Shown: in pieces, positions 7,996-16,846 of the stretch | Position numbering within the stretch: the first letter of the stretch is position 1 | Layout of the letters: each line of letters opens with the position of its first letter | Position numbers and translations under genes: made by a program | Source of the DNA: Streptomyces drozdowiczii | Lineage (GTDB): Bacteria; Actinomycetota; Actinomycetes; Streptomycetales; Streptomycetaceae | Length of the DNA stretch: 64,000 nt | Direction of reading: 5' to 3' | Assembly: GCF_026167665.1 (NCBI RefSeq) | Contig: NZ_CP098740.1 | Location: 5,084,001 to 5,148,000 of the forward strand | The notes under the pieces: model-generated | Database searches by the model: none | The model's input: the letters and a program-made list of their open reading frames with translations, nothing else | Told to the model about the DNA's origin: nothing

Positions 7996-8211
7996 TTACG
8001 TGGCCTTCGAACGACGGGCGGCCACGGCCTCCCGTTCCGGCACGTAGCCGGACGCGGCCCGGTCCTTCGCCCGGCGGCGGTCCTCCAGGACGGCCGTCCA
8101 GGCGTTGCGGCGGGCGGTGCGCTGGCCGCCGCTGAGCAGCAGCGACTCCACGGCGCGGAGGGTGTTGGTGACGGTCGGGATGACGGTGGCGCGTACCGGC
8201 GCGGCCTGCAT
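7996..8211 (-). CDS. Small conserved basic protein, unknown function
   Basis: A 71-residue protein starting MQAAPVRATVIPTVTNTLRA, rich in Ala and Arg, ending in REAVAARRSKAT. Its pattern is two amphipathic helices, with no signal peptide and no cysteine. It is encoded immediately upstream of the DUF4191 gene (10-base gap), so the two are probably one transcript. A weak ribosome site (GGGGA) is about ten bases upstream. An in-frame longer version to 8280 would add 23 low-complexity residues and is less likely. I recall a short protein at this position in other Streptomyces, which supports it being real. Function unknown. Confidence 0.6.
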   Translation of the reverse strand: MQAAPVRATVIPTVTNTLRAVESLLLSGGQRTARRNAWTAVLEDRRRAKDRAASGYVPEREAVAARRSKAT

Positions 8212-8377
8212 CGTGGCAAGTCCCCTCGGAAACGATGTACGTGTGCTGCGCGGACTGGAGACGGGTGGCGGTTCTGTCACCGCACCGCTCGTGTATCCAG
8301 GGTCACCGTTCGGTGTTACCAGCGCGTGACCGGTCGGTCAAACACCAATGAAACCTTGATACGGGCCCCGCGCACGC

Positions 8378-8438
8378 CGACGCGGTCCGTCCGCGCCCCG
8401 GGCCTCTCGGACCTGCGGGGACGGGACGGACCGCGTCG
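8378..8438 (-). terminator. lipA terminator hairpin
   Basis: A 15-bp stem (8378-8392 with 8424-8438) with a 31-base loop, starting 14 bases beyond the lipA stop codon. Confidence 0.65.
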
Positions 8439-8451
8439 GGCGGGATACGGA

Positions 8452-9414
8452 TTACGCGGACGGCACCGGGGCCTCGGCCTCGCGCCGGTCCATCGCCTGC
8501 TGGAAGAGACGGCCCGCGCGGTACGAGGAGCGGACGAGCGGTCCGGACATGACGCCGGAGTACCCGATGGCGTCGGCCTCGTCCTTCAGCTCCACGAACT
8601 CGTGCGGCTTCACCCAGCGCTCGACGGGGTGGTGGCGCACCGACGGCCGCAGGTACTGCGTGATCGTGATGAGCTCGCAGCCCGCGTCGTACAGGTCCTG
8701 GAGCGCCTCGCTGACCTCTTCGCGGGTCTCGCCCATCCCGAGGATCAGGTTGGACTTGGTGACCAGGCCGGCCTCGCGGGCGCGGGTGATGACCTCCAGG
8801 GACCGCTCGTAGCGGAAGCCCGGGCGGATGCGCTTGAAGATGCGCGGCACCGTCTCCACGTTGTGCGCGAGCACCTCGGGGCGCGAGGAGAAGACCTCCG
8901 CGAGCTGGGCGGGCTCGGCGTTGAAGTCGGGGATCAGCAGCTCGACCTTGGTGCGGCCGGCCTCCCGGTCCGCCGTCTGCGCGTGGATCTGGCGCACGGT
9001 CTCCGCGTACAGCCAGGCACCGCCGTCCTCCAGGTCGTCGCGGGCGACGCCGGTGATGGTGGCGTAGTTCAGGTCCATCGTGACGACGGACTCGCCGACG
9101 CGGCGGGGTTCGTCCCGGTCCAGCGCCTGCGGCTTGCCCGTGTCGATCTGGCAGAAGTCACAGCGCCGGGTGCACTGGTCACCGCCGATGAGGAACGTGG
9201 CCTCGCGGTCCTCCCAGCACTCGAAGATGTTGGGGCAGCCGGCCTCCTGGCACACCGTGTGCAGACCCTCGCTCTTGACGAGTTTCTGCAGCTGGTTGTA
9301 CTCGGGGCCCATCTTCGCCCGGGTCTTGATCCACTCGGGCTTGCGCTCGATGGGGGTCTGGCTGTTCCGGACCTCAAGGCGCAGCATCTTGCGCCCGTCG
9401 GGTGCGACAGACAC
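8452..9414 (-). CDS. lipA: Lipoyl synthase
   Basis: A 320-residue radical-SAM enzyme that inserts two sulfurs into protein-bound octanoate to make lipoyl groups. Both cluster motifs are present: the auxiliary cluster [12 protein letters not shown] near residue 55 and the radical-[11 protein letters not shown] near residue 85. Other family segments include [32 protein letters not shown] and [12 protein letters not shown] at 9414 is selected because GGGGAG lies seven bases upstream. lipB is immediately upstream on the same strand, and the lipoyl-carrying SucB lies 11 kb away, so this cell uses the LipB-LipA route for its 2-oxoacid dehydrogenases. Confidence 0.97.
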   Translation of the reverse strand: MSVAPDGRKMLRLEVRNSQTPIERKPEWIKTRAKMGPEYNQLQKLVKSEGLHTVCQEAGCPNIFECWEDREATFLIGGDQCTRRCDFCQIDTGKPQALDRDEPRRVGESVVTMDLNYATITGVARDDLEDGGAWLYAETVRQIHAQTADREAGRTKVELLIPDFNAEPAQLAEVFSSRPEVLAHNVETVPRIFKRIRPGFRYERSLEVITRAREAGLVTKSNLILGMGETREEVSEALQDLYDAGCELITITQYLRPSVRHHPVERWVKPHEFVELKDEADAIGYSGVMSGPLVRSSYRAGRLFQQAMDRREAEAPVPSA

Positions 9415-9546
9415 TCCGGCACTCCCCTTTGCTTTCACTGCATTGGATTCTTCGGCGAACACCAGGGTACGCCCGTAGTTCATTCGGTTGTACGTCTGCC
9501 CAACCTGGGGCAGGCGGGGCCTATTCCCGGAACCGCGTTCCGTGGG

Positions 9547-10359
9547 TCACGCCGTGGCCATGGCGTCGCCGGTGCGCTCGATCGTACGGGGGGCGAGCTC
9601 GGCGTTCTCCAGGATGTCCCGGAGGTGCTTCTCGACGACGGGCAGGACCTCGTCGATCGTGATCTCGCGGCCCAGCTCGTAGCTGAGCGAGGTGACACCG
9701 GCGTCCCGGATGCCGCAGGGCACGATGCGGTCGAACCAGGTGTTGTCCGGGTTCACGTTGAGCGCGAAGCCGTGCATCGTGACGCCCTTGGCGACCCGGA
9801 TGCCGATCGCGGCGAGCTTGCGGTCCTCGCGGCGCTGCCCGGCGTTGGACGGGGCGTACTCCGGACCGTTGAGCCGGGGGTCGAACTCCTCGTCCGCCAG
9901 GCGCGGGTCGAAGTCGAGCGTGAGGCCGCCGAGCGCGGGGCGCTGCTCGACCGGGTCGCCCAGGACCCAGACGCCGCTGCGGCCCTCGACCCGGCTGGTC
10001 ACGACGCCGAACTCGGCGGCGGTGCGGATCAGCGCCTCCTCCAGGCGGCGCACATGGGCGACGACGTCCACGGGGCGCGGGAGCTTCTGGATCGGGTAGC
10101 CGACGAGCTGGCCGGGGCCGTGCCAGGTGATCTTGCCGCCGCGGTCCACGTCGATGACGGGGGTGCCGTCGAGGGGGCGCTCGCTGTCCGCCGTGCGCCT
10201 GCCCGCGGTGTAGACGGGCGGGTGTTCCAGGAGCAGGCAGGTGTCCGGAACGGTGTCCTCGAACCGTGCCGCGTGCACCTCGCGCTGCTTCTGCCACGCC
10301 TCCTGGTAGTCGACGGCGTTCTCGCCGAATCCCATACGGACGAACCGGAGCTCACTCAC
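9547..10359 (-). CDS. lipB: Octanoyl-ACP:protein octanoyltransferase
   Basis: A 270-residue enzyme that moves octanoate from acyl carrier protein to the lipoyl-domain lysine, the first lipoate step. Motifs are [32 protein letters not shown], the catalytic Lys in [22 protein letters not shown], and FDRIVPCGI with the active Cys. GTG 10359 ([20 protein letters not shown]) has GAGGAGAGAGG about eight bases upstream. A loop of about 35 residues after [18 protein letters not shown] is longer than in E. coli LipB, and is common in actinobacteria. lipA follows 132 bases downstream on the same strand. Confidence 0.96.
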   Translation of the reverse strand: MSELRFVRMGFGENAVDYQEAWQKQREVHAARFEDTVPDTCLLLEHPPVYTAGRRTADSERPLDGTPVIDVDRGGKITWHGPGQLVGYPIQKLPRPVDVVAHVRRLEEALIRTAAEFGVVTSRVEGRSGVWVLGDPVEQRPALGGLTLDFDPRLADEEFDPRLNGPEYAPSNAGQRREDRKLAAIGIRVAKGVTMHGFALNVNPDNTWFDRIVPCGIRDAGVTSLSYELGREITIDEVLPVVEKHLRDILENAELAPRTIERTGDAMATA

Positions 10360-10617
10360 GGCGGCAGCCTCTCTCCTCGCGGTGCCGGGGCCGGGGGTTT
10401 CCCGGAACCACGTCACCCTGCACGAATCGCGCCCCAGTCACTGTACGACCGGCGTCGGCGCATGGGCCGGGCAGGTCTTCCCGTCAGCGCCGTCCACAAT
10501 CCTCACACGATCGGATGAATGTGGAGCGAAGGGTCCTGGGGCCGCCCCGCCGCCAGTTAAATTCGCGCCGTTCGTCAGAGGGCTGCCCGGCCCGGAAGGC
10601 AGGAGACCCTAGAGCTG

Positions 10618-12180
10618 ATGTCGGAACGACCTGCGCAGCGCACGCCCAACCGCCGGCTCGCCTCGCTCATCACCGAGGCCGGGTTCTCCAACGCCGGCCT
10701 CGCCCGCCGGGTGGACCAGCTCGGCCTCGAACACGGACTCGACCTGAGGTACGACAAGACCTCCGTGACCCGCTGGCTGCGCGGCCAGCAGCCCCGGGGC
10801 ACCACCCCCGCGCTCATCGCCGAGGTCTTCACCCGGCGCCTCGGCCGCCGGCTCTCCGCGCAGGACCTCGGCCTCGACGCCTGCGCCCCGGTCTACGCCG
10901 GCCTGGAGTTCGCCGCCACCCCCGCCGAGGCGGTCGACATCGTCAGCGGGCTCTGGCGCAAGGACTCCGGCAGCCACACCGAGCTGCGGAAGATCGCCTT
11001 CACCCCGGCCGGTCTCGTCGTGCCCAGCCGGGACTGGCTGATCGGGCGGGCCGACGAGTGGGTCGGCCGGCCGGCGCCCAGCAGGGCCGGGGCCTCGCGG
11101 CCGGTTGGCGCCCAGCTCCCCGCCGCCGGAGCCCTGACCGCCGTGCCCGAGCAGGGCGGGCGGCACAGCGTGCGCGGACCGGTGCCCTCGCGGCCCGGCG
11201 GGACACCGGCACCGCCCGGCGGCGCGACGGGCGGCCCCGGCGTGCCCCGGCAGCGGCAGACCGAGCGGGGCTCGGGGCTCCGGGTCGGCGAGGGGGACGT
11301 GGCCGCCCTGCGCTCGGTGGCCGAGCTCTTCCGTACGCTCGACCACGCCTACGGCGGCGGGCACGCCCGACAGGCCCTCGTGCGGTATCTGGAGCACGAG
11401 ACGGAGCCGATGCTGCGCGGCACCTACGGCGAGGCGACCGGACGGCGGCTCTTCGCGGCCGCCGCCGACCTGACCAGGCTGGCCGGCTGGACCTCGTACG
11501 ACATCGCGGCGCACGGGCTCGCCCAGCGCTACTTCGTCCAGGCGCTCCGCCTCTCCCAGGCGGCCGGCGACCGGGCCTACGGCAGCTATGTGCTGATCAC
11601 CATGAGCCGCCAGGCGGTCTATCTCGCCCACGGCCGGGAAGCGGTCCAGCTCGCCCGCGTCGCCCAGCAGGGCGTCGGCTCGGCCGCGCCCCACACCGTC
11701 ATGGCCCTGCTGCACGCGGTGGAGGCGCGCGGCCACGCGGTGCTCGGGGACTCCAAGGCGTGCACGGCCTCGCTCGCCCGCGCGGAACGCGCGCTGGAGG
11801 CGGCCCGCCCCGGCGACGAGGTCCCGCACTGGGCGCGCCACTTCGACGAGGCGCAGCTCGCCGACGAGTTCGGGCACTGCCACCGCGACCTCCAGCAGTA
11901 CCGCTCCGCCGCGCAGTACGCGGAGCGCGCGCTCCAGCTGCGCGCCCCCGCGTACGCCCGGAGCAGGCTGTTCTGCCGGGTGGTGCTGGCGTCCGCCCGG
12001 CTCGGGCTCGGCGAGCTGGACCAGGCGTGCCGGCTGGGCGCGGAGGCCGCCCAGCAGGCGACCGAGATGCGCTCGGCCCGGGCCACGGAGTACGTCCGGG
12101 ACTTCGAACGGCGGCTGGAGCCCTACCGCGACGCCGCCGCCGTGCGCGGCTACCGGGAACGGGTCGCCGCGCTCGGGTGA
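10618..12180 (+). CDS. Transcriptional regulator with N-terminal helix-turn-helix and TPR-like C terminus
   Basis: A 520-residue cytoplasmic protein. Residues 10-85 look like a helix-turn-helix of the kind in Streptomyces NsdA-like regulators (NAGLARRVDQLGLEHGLDLRYDKTSVTRWLRG is split by the recognition helix). A disordered Gly/Pro/Arg linker spans about residues 150-225. The C terminus has helical pairs with TPR spacing (LAQRYFVQALRLSQAAGDRA, QYRSAAQYAERALQLR). Similar proteins control development and antibiotic production in Streptomyces, but which one this matches cannot be settled here. The ATG at 10618 has only AGGAGA at eleven bases. It is divergent from lipB across a 258-base gap in which I see nothing decisive. 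Confidence 0.75.
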   Translation: MSERPAQRTPNRRLASLITEAGFSNAGLARRVDQLGLEHGLDLRYDKTSVTRWLRGQQPRGTTPALIAEVFTRRLGRRLSAQDLGLDACAPVYAGLEFAATPAEAVDIVSGLWRKDSGSHTELRKIAFTPAGLVVPSRDWLIGRADEWVGRPAPSRAGASRPVGAQLPAAGALTAVPEQGGRHSVRGPVPSRPGGTPAPPGGATGGPGVPRQRQTERGSGLRVGEGDVAALRSVAELFRTLDHAYGGGHARQALVRYLEHETEPMLRGTYGEATGRRLFAAAADLTRLAGWTSYDIAAHGLAQRYFVQALRLSQAAGDRAYGSYVLITMSRQAVYLAHGREAVQLARVAQQGVGSAAPHTVMALLHAVEARGHAVLGDSKACTASLARAERALEAARPGDEVPHWARHFDEAQLADEFGHCHRDLQQYRSAAQYAERALQLRAPAYARSRLFCRVVLASARLGLGELDQACRLGAEAAQQATEMRSARATEYVRDFERRLEPYRDAAAVRGYRERVAALG

Positions 12181-12201
12181 GACCCCCTGGGCTGCCGCAG
12201 C

Positions 12202-13548
12202 TCAGGCCGCCTCGGGGAGCGCGGCAGCCTCCCCGGCGGCCGGGCGGATGCCGAGGTCGTGGAGGATCGACGCGGCGGCGCGGGCGCCCGAGGCCAGGGC
12301 GCCCTGGACGGTGCCGGTGTCCCGGTGGTCGCCGCAGACGTACAGGCCCCCGAGGAGCCGGACCGGGCGGTGCGGGTCGTGCGGGGCGGGCATCGCGGGG
12401 ACGGCCTCCGGGTCGTGGTGGGCGGCCAGCAGCTCCCAGTCGTCGGTGGGCACGCCGTACAGCGCGGCGAGGTGGGCGCGGACCGTGCGGTCCAGGTCGT
12501 CCGGCGGGGTGCCGAGGACCGTCGAGCTGATCAGCGTCCGGCCCTCCGGGGCGCGGGCCGGGTCGACCTCGCTCATCACGGCGGTGTGCGAGACGGGGCC
12601 CGACCGGTCGGCGTCCAGGAGGAGCGAGGCACCGGTGGGCGGGGGAGCGGGCGCGGTGTGATGGAGCACCGTCACGGGGTGGAAGGACGGCAGCCGCAGG
12701 CCCGGCAGCAGTTCGGCGGCGGCGCTCGCCCCCGTGGCCACCAGCAGGGACCGGCAGCCCAGTTCGCCGTCCTCCTTGGTGCGTACGGAGGTGATGTCGG
12801 CGGAGGTGACATGCACCCCGGTGCGTACGGTGCCCGGCGGCAGGGAAGCGGCGAGGAGCGCCGGCAGCGTACCCGCCCCGCCCTCCGGTACGCACAGCCG
12901 TCCGCTCGCGTACGTCCGCAGGGCGAGGTCGGCGCACCGGCTGGACGTGGTGAGGTCCGGGTCGCTGAGCAGCGCGGTGAGCAGCGGGCGTACGAAGCCG
13001 CCCAGCGTACGGGAGGAGAGCCGGCCGGCCAGGGCGTCGAGCGCGGCGCGTTCGGGCCGGGCGAGGACGCGGGCCGGCGGTGTGGCGGCGAGCCGGGCCA
13101 GGGCCACGCCGAGCCGGGCGTGGTCGATCGCGTCGCCCATGACCCCGGTGAGGGCGCCCGGGCGCGGCGGCCGGGGGGCGTGCGCGAGGGCGCGCGCCGC
13201 CTTGAGCGCGCCCCGTGCGCCGCGTGCGCCCGGCACGCGGCGGGTCTCGCCGGTCCGGTGGCGGCGGCCCTCGCTGTGCACGAGGACGCCGGGATCGAAG
13301 GTGCGCAGGACGAGTCCGTCGAGCCCCGGTGTGGTGCGGAGCTCCGGATACGCGGTGTTGAGCAGCGGGCCGACCCGGTCGAGGCGGAAGCCGTCCACCT
13401 CGTCGGTGGCCATCCGGCCGCCGACGCCGGGGCCGGCCTCCAGGACGCTGACACTGACCCCGGCGCTGGTCAGTCGGTGGGCCGCCGACAGGCCGGCGAT
13501 CCCGGCCCCGATGATGACGACGTCCGCGTGGTGTGCCGTGCTGAGCAC
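12202..13548 (-). CDS. FAD-dependent amine oxidase-like oxidoreductase
   Basis: A 448-residue flavoprotein. The dinucleotide-binding motif VVIIGAGIAGLSAAHRLTSAG is near residues 10-30 (GxGxxG intact), followed by the GGRMATDEVDGFRLDRVGPL pattern of the protoporphyrinogen oxidase/amine oxidase/phytoene desaturase superfamily. The C-terminal FAD signature is LYVCGDHRDTGTVQGALASG. GTG 13548 is preceded by GGGGAGG at four bases; an ATG at 13587 would add 13 residues and lacks a good ribosome site. The substrate is unknown; neighbours give no pathway, though the adjacent SDR epimerase could act on related metabolites. It is not hemY: no heme genes are near and the FAD end differs from that family. 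Confidence 0.8.
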   Translation of the reverse strand: MLSTAHHADVVIIGAGIAGLSAAHRLTSAGVSVSVLEAGPGVGGRMATDEVDGFRLDRVGPLLNTAYPELRTTPGLDGLVLRTFDPGVLVHSEGRRHRTGETRRVPGARGARGALKAARALAHAPRPPRPGALTGVMGDAIDHARLGVALARLAATPPARVLARPERAALDALAGRLSSRTLGGFVRPLLTALLSDPDLTTSSRCADLALRTYASGRLCVPEGGAGTLPALLAASLPPGTVRTGVHVTSADITSVRTKEDGELGCRSLLVATGASAAAELLPGLRLPSFHPVTVLHHTAPAPPPTGASLLLDADRSGPVSHTAVMSEVDPARAPEGRTLISSTVLGTPPDDLDRTVRAHLAALYGVPTDDWELLAAHHDPEAVPAMPAPHDPHRPVRLLGGLYVCGDHRDTGTVQGALASGARAAASILHDLGIRPAAGEAAALPEAA

Positions 13549-13702
13549 GTACCCTCCCCGGTTCGGCGCAAGTGGTGGGGGGCTCATGCCCTCAACCGCC
13601 CACCGGAATGCGTGAGTTCGTCAGGAGGCTAGGAGAGTGGCCCGATCCCGCGCAGTCGCGCGCGGACCGGAGCACCGATGCACGGGGTCGCACGCCCGTC
13701 CG

Positions 13703-13722
13703 AAAAAAACCGGGCTGCCCGG
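13703..13722 (-). terminator. Intrinsic terminator with T-tract
   Basis: On the minus strand a short CCGGG/CCCGG stem (13722-13710) is followed by seven T residues (13709-13703), directly after the SDR gene. A T-tract of this length is unusual in a Streptomyces genome. Confidence 0.6.
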
Positions 13723-13730
13723 ACGGTCCG

Positions 13731-14630
13731 TCAGCGCAGGGCGGCGCGGATGGCGGCGTCGACGGAGGGGAAGGCGAAGGAGAAGCCGGAGCCCAGCAGC
13801 CGCGCGGGCAGCACCCGCTGACTGCCCAGCACGTCCCCGGCGAATTCGCCGAGCGCGAGCCGCAGGGCCGGTGCGGGCGCCGTGAAGAGGGTCGGCCGCC
13901 GCAGCACCCGGCCCATCGCGGCGGTCACCTCGGCGTTGGTGACGGGTGTCGGGGCGGTCAGGTTCACCGGCCCGGACAGCTCCGGGGTGTCCAGGATGTG
14001 CCGCAGCGCCGCGATGTGGTCGTGCAGCGCGATGAAGCTCCAGTACTGCCGCCCGTCGCCCATCCGGCCGCCGAGCCCCGCCCGGAACAGCGGGAAGAGC
14101 CGCCCCCAGGCACCGCCCTCCCGGGCGACCACCAGGCCGGTGCGGGCGTGCACCGTGCGCACCCCGGCCTCCTCGGCCGCCGCCGTGGCCTCCTCCCACT
14201 CCACGCAGACCGACGGCAGGAACCCGTCCCCGGGCGGCGCCTCCTCGTCGACCGGGCGGTCGCCGGTGTCCCCGTAGAAGCCGATCGCGGAGCCGGACAG
14301 CAGCACGGCGGGCGGGGTGTCGAGCGAGGCGACGGCGTCCGCGATCGCGGCGGTGCCCAGCACCCGGCTGTCCCGGATCTCCTTCTTGTACGCCTCGGTC
14401 CAGCGGTGGTCGCCGACCCCCGCCCCGGCGAGATGGACGACCGCGTCGCAGCCGACGAGCCCGGCCACGTCCACGTAACCCCGCTTCGGGTCCCACTCCG
14501 CCTCGTCACCGTCCCGGGCCGGGCGGCGCACCAGGCGCACCACCTCGTGCCCGTCGGCCCGCAGCGAGCGCACCAGCGCCGCTCCGATGAGTCCGGTCGA
14601 TCCGCTGACGGCGATACGGGAGTGCGGCAT
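13731..14630 (-). CDS. SDR-family NAD(P)-binding epimerase (TIGR01777 type)
   Basis: A 299-residue extended short-chain dehydrogenase. The cofactor motif IAVSGSTGLIGAALV is at residues 6-20. The VVHLAGAGVGDHRWTEAYK segment is characteristic of the TIGR01777 (YfcH/SDR39U1-like) group, and LLSGSAIGFYGDTGDRPVDE holds the catalytic YxxxG-type region. The family's small C-terminal DUF1731-like part is present (RVLPARLLGSGFSFAFPSVD). ATG 14630 is chosen over ATG 14639 because AGGA lies nine bases upstream. The role is unknown across the family. It is divergent from the GNAT gene with a 56-base gap. Confidence 0.9.
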   Translation of the reverse strand: MPHSRIAVSGSTGLIGAALVRSLRADGHEVVRLVRRPARDGDEAEWDPKRGYVDVAGLVGCDAVVHLAGAGVGDHRWTEAYKKEIRDSRVLGTAAIADAVASLDTPPAVLLSGSAIGFYGDTGDRPVDEEAPPGDGFLPSVCVEWEEATAAAEEAGVRTVHARTGLVVAREGGAWGRLFPLFRAGLGGRMGDGRQYWSFIALHDHIAALRHILDTPELSGPVNLTAPTPVTNAEVTAAMGRVLRRPTLFTAPAPALRLALGEFAGDVLGSQRVLPARLLGSGFSFAFPSVDAAIRAALR

Positions 14631-14686
14631 GGCGTCCATCCTGCCCCACCGGGGCCGCCGTACACGGCCATGGCACAGTGGCGGCC

Positions 14687-15214
14687 ATGACCGATTCCGC
14701 CGCATCCACCGCACCCGTCGTCCGCCGCGCCGTTCTCACGGACGAGTCCGCGCTCGGCGAGCTGGACCGCGCCACCTGGTCGACGCTGCACGCGGTCCAG
14801 CCGCCCCCGCAGCCGCCGTACGCGCCGTTCTTCGACGAGCGGCACCCGCCCCGGGACATCCTGGTGGCGGAGGCGGTGAACGAGGCGGGGGAGCGGGCGC
14901 CGGCCGGGTACATACGCGTCGTGCCGCCGACCCCGCTGGCCTGCAACGCGCACGTCCGGCAGATCCAGGGCCTCGCCGTGGCCCACTGGGCGCGCGGCCG
15001 GGGCGTCGGACGCGCCCTGGTCCGCGCGGCCTGCGCGGCGGCGCGCGGCGAGGGGGCGAACCGGATCACCCTGCGGGTCCTCGGCCACAACGCGCCCGCC
15101 CGCGCGCTGTACGAGGCGGAGGGCTTCACCGTCGAGGGCGTGCTGCCGGGCGAGTTCTTCCTGAACGGGCGGTACGTGGACGACGTGATGATGGGCCGCC
15201 CGCTCAGCCCGTGA
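14687..15214 (+). CDS. GNAT family N-acetyltransferase
   Basis: A 175-residue acyl-CoA-dependent acetyltransferase. The acetyl-CoA site is IQGLAVAHWARGRGVGRALV (residues about 91-110, containing the R/Q-x-x-G-x-G/A pattern RGRGVG). The C-terminal strand RVLGHNAPARALYEAEGF is typical of GNATs that act on small molecules or N-termini. It ends VEGVLPGEFFLNGRYVDDV, as in the RimJ/phosphinothricin-acetyltransferase-like branch. ATG 14687 was taken rather than GTG 14678, both weakly supported. Substrate unknown. The stop overlaps the convergent DUF4240 gene by 11 bases. Confidence 0.9.
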   Translation: MTDSAASTAPVVRRAVLTDESALGELDRATWSTLHAVQPPPQPPYAPFFDERHPPRDILVAEAVNEAGERAPAGYIRVVPPTPLACNAHVRQIQGLAVAHWARGRGVGRALVRAACAAARGEGANRITLRVLGHNAPARALYEAEGFTVEGVLPGEFFLNGRYVDDVMMGRPLSP

Positions 15215-15728
15215 CGCCGAACCGCTCCCACAGGGCGGGCAGCCGGGCCGCCAGGGCCGCGTCGTCGTCCGGGTCGAGCGGGGTGCCCTCCGGCTCGTCG
15301 GGCTGCGGGGGCAGGCCGAGGTCGGGCGCGACAACGCCGGTGAGCTGTTCGTACGCCTCGTCCGCCGCGTACCCCAGGTCCTCGCCGTCGCCGTCCAGCT
15401 CCTCGTCGAAGGAGTCGAGCAGCTCGGCCAGGGCGTCCGGGTCGTGCACGGCGCCCTCGAAGACCTCCCGGCCCCGGCCGATCAGCCAGCAGCGGAAGTA
15501 GTCGAAGGCGTCGTCGCTCGCGCCGCCGAGCAGGATGGCGGCGGCGCCCCACAGGTCCCAGCGGTAGGCGCGGTTGTAGCGGGCCTCGAAGTGCCGGGCG
15601 AAGTCCAGCACCGCTTCGGGGTCGAGCAGCACCAGCTTGTCGACCAGCAGATCGGCATGGTCCTCGGGGTCGCCGTCGGCGGCCTCGCGCGTGCTGTCGA
15701 TCAGCTCCCAGAATTCGGTCTCGTCCAT
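15204..15728 (-). CDS. DUF4240 domain protein
   Basis: A 174-residue acidic cytoplasmic protein. The first 110 residues carry the DUF4240 pattern: MDETEFWELIDSTREAA, then LDFARHFEARYNRAYRWDLW, then GGASDDAFDYFRCWLIGRG. The remaining part is an acidic tail (DEELDGDGEDLGYAADEAYE) and a Pro-rich end. The family has no known activity; members are often near toxin or regulator genes. The context here (between an acetyltransferase and a WYL regulator) does not point to a role. Confidence 0.85.
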   Translation of the reverse strand: MDETEFWELIDSTREAADGDPEDHADLLVDKLVLLDPEAVLDFARHFEARYNRAYRWDLWGAAAILLGGASDDAFDYFRCWLIGRGREVFEGAVHDPDALAELLDSFDEELDGDGEDLGYAADEAYEQLTGVVAPDLGLPPQPDEPEGTPLDPDDDAALAARLPALWERFGVTG

Positions 15729-15789
15729 CACGGGTCCAGCATCTGCCCTGAGCGCGGCCGACGCACGCCCAGACATCGGTACGAAGCCG

Positions 15790-16770
15790 TCAGGGCGCGC
15801 CCCCGTAGAGCGCGTGCAGCCTGGCCGCGGCGGTCGCGAACCTCTCCCGCAGCCCGGCCGGGGCCAGCACCTCCAACTCCGGTCCGAGGCCCAGCAGCTG
15901 GCCGTAGGCGACGTCCAGGGACTCCACCGGCAGGGTGACCGTGACCCGGCCGTCGGCGGCGGGCGGCCCCGCCGCCTCCAGCGCCTCCGTGGCGGCGGCC
16001 CGGTCCACGACGTGCGGCAGCCGGCGCGCGGCCGCCTCCGACAGCCGCAGCGTGATCTCCGTACGCAGCAGGGAGCGGGCGAAGGCGGCGGACCGCTCTT
16101 CCCAGAACGCGGGCAGGTCGAAACCCTCGTCCCTGACGAAAGGGGTGTCCGAAACGGTGGCGGCGGTGAACCGGTCGATGCGGTACACCCGCGTGTCGTC
16201 GTCCGCGCGGGCGCAGAGGTACCAGACGCCCGCCTTCAGCACGAGCCCGTACGGGGCCAGCTCCCGTTCGACGTCGGAGTCCCGGCCGGCCCGCCGGTAC
16301 CGGGCCAGGAGCAGCCGGTCGCGCCACACGGCCTCGGCCACGGCGGGCAGCAGCTCCGGGGTGACCGGCTCCTGGTACCAGCCGGGGGCGTCCAGATGGA
16401 AGCGCCGGCCCGCCCCCGCCGGGGCGTCCCGCAGCGCGGGCGTCAGGGCCGCCGACACCTTCAGCCGGGCGGCCGAAGCGGCGTCCGCGAGTCCCATCTC
16501 GCGCAGGGCCGAGGGCAGCCCGGACAGGAACAGGGCCTCCGCCTCGTCACGGGCGAGACCGGTCAGCCCGGTGCGGTAGCCGCCGACGAGCCGGTAGCCG
16601 CCGGCCCGGCCGCGCTCCGCGTACACCGGGACCCCGGCCTCGGAGAGCGCCTGCGCGTCCCGGGTGACGGTCCGCTCGGACACCTCCAGCTCCCGGGACA
16701 GCTCGGCGGCGGTCATGCCGGGGCGGGCCTGGAGGAGCAGCACCATTCGGATCAGCCGGGCAGCACGCAT
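15790..16770 (-). CDS. WYL-domain transcriptional regulator (DeoR-like HTH)
   Basis: A 326-residue regulator. The N-terminal winged helix (MRAARLIRMVLLLQARPGMT, LSRELEVSERTVTRDAQALS) covers residues 1-60. The WYL sensor domain starts near residue 135 and includes the GVWYLCARADDDTRVYRIDRF stretch with the conserved R-x-Y-R-x-D-R pattern. A C-terminal WCX-like extension ends in GLGPELEVLAPAGLRERF. WYL proteins sense nucleic acids or nucleotides in several phage-defence and DNA-damage systems, but the target here is unknown. ATG 16770 has no ribosome site, so the message may be leaderless. A large repeat hairpin separates it from aceE upstream of its end. Confidence 0.9.
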   Translation of the reverse strand: MRAARLIRMVLLLQARPGMTAAELSRELEVSERTVTRDAQALSEAGVPVYAERGRAGGYRLVGGYRTGLTGLARDEAEALFLSGLPSALREMGLADAASAARLKVSAALTPALRDAPAGAGRRFHLDAPGWYQEPVTPELLPAVAEAVWRDRLLLARYRRAGRDSDVERELAPYGLVLKAGVWYLCARADDDTRVYRIDRFTAATVSDTPFVRDEGFDLPAFWEERSAAFARSLLRTEITLRLSEAAARRLPHVVDRAAATEALEAAGPPAADGRVTVTLPVESLDVAYGQLLGLGPELEVLAPAGLRERFATAAARLHALYGGAP

Positions 16771-16794
16771 GCGCCCATTGTGAACGGACGACAA

Positions 16795-16836
16795 GCCCGT
16801 CCGGCGATCGAGGCCGAAGCCTCGCGCCGGACGGGC
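16795..16836. repeat. REP-like intergenic hairpin (GCCCGTCCGGCG family)
   Basis: A 12-bp outer stem (GCCCGTCCGGCG at 16795-16806 with its complement at 16825-16836) encloses a 6-bp stem with a CGAA loop. The arm recurs at 33006-33017. I recall this motif as a common intergenic repeat in Streptomyces. Here it follows aceE and can act as its terminator. Confidence 0.75.
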
Positions 16837-16846
16837 CTGATCACGC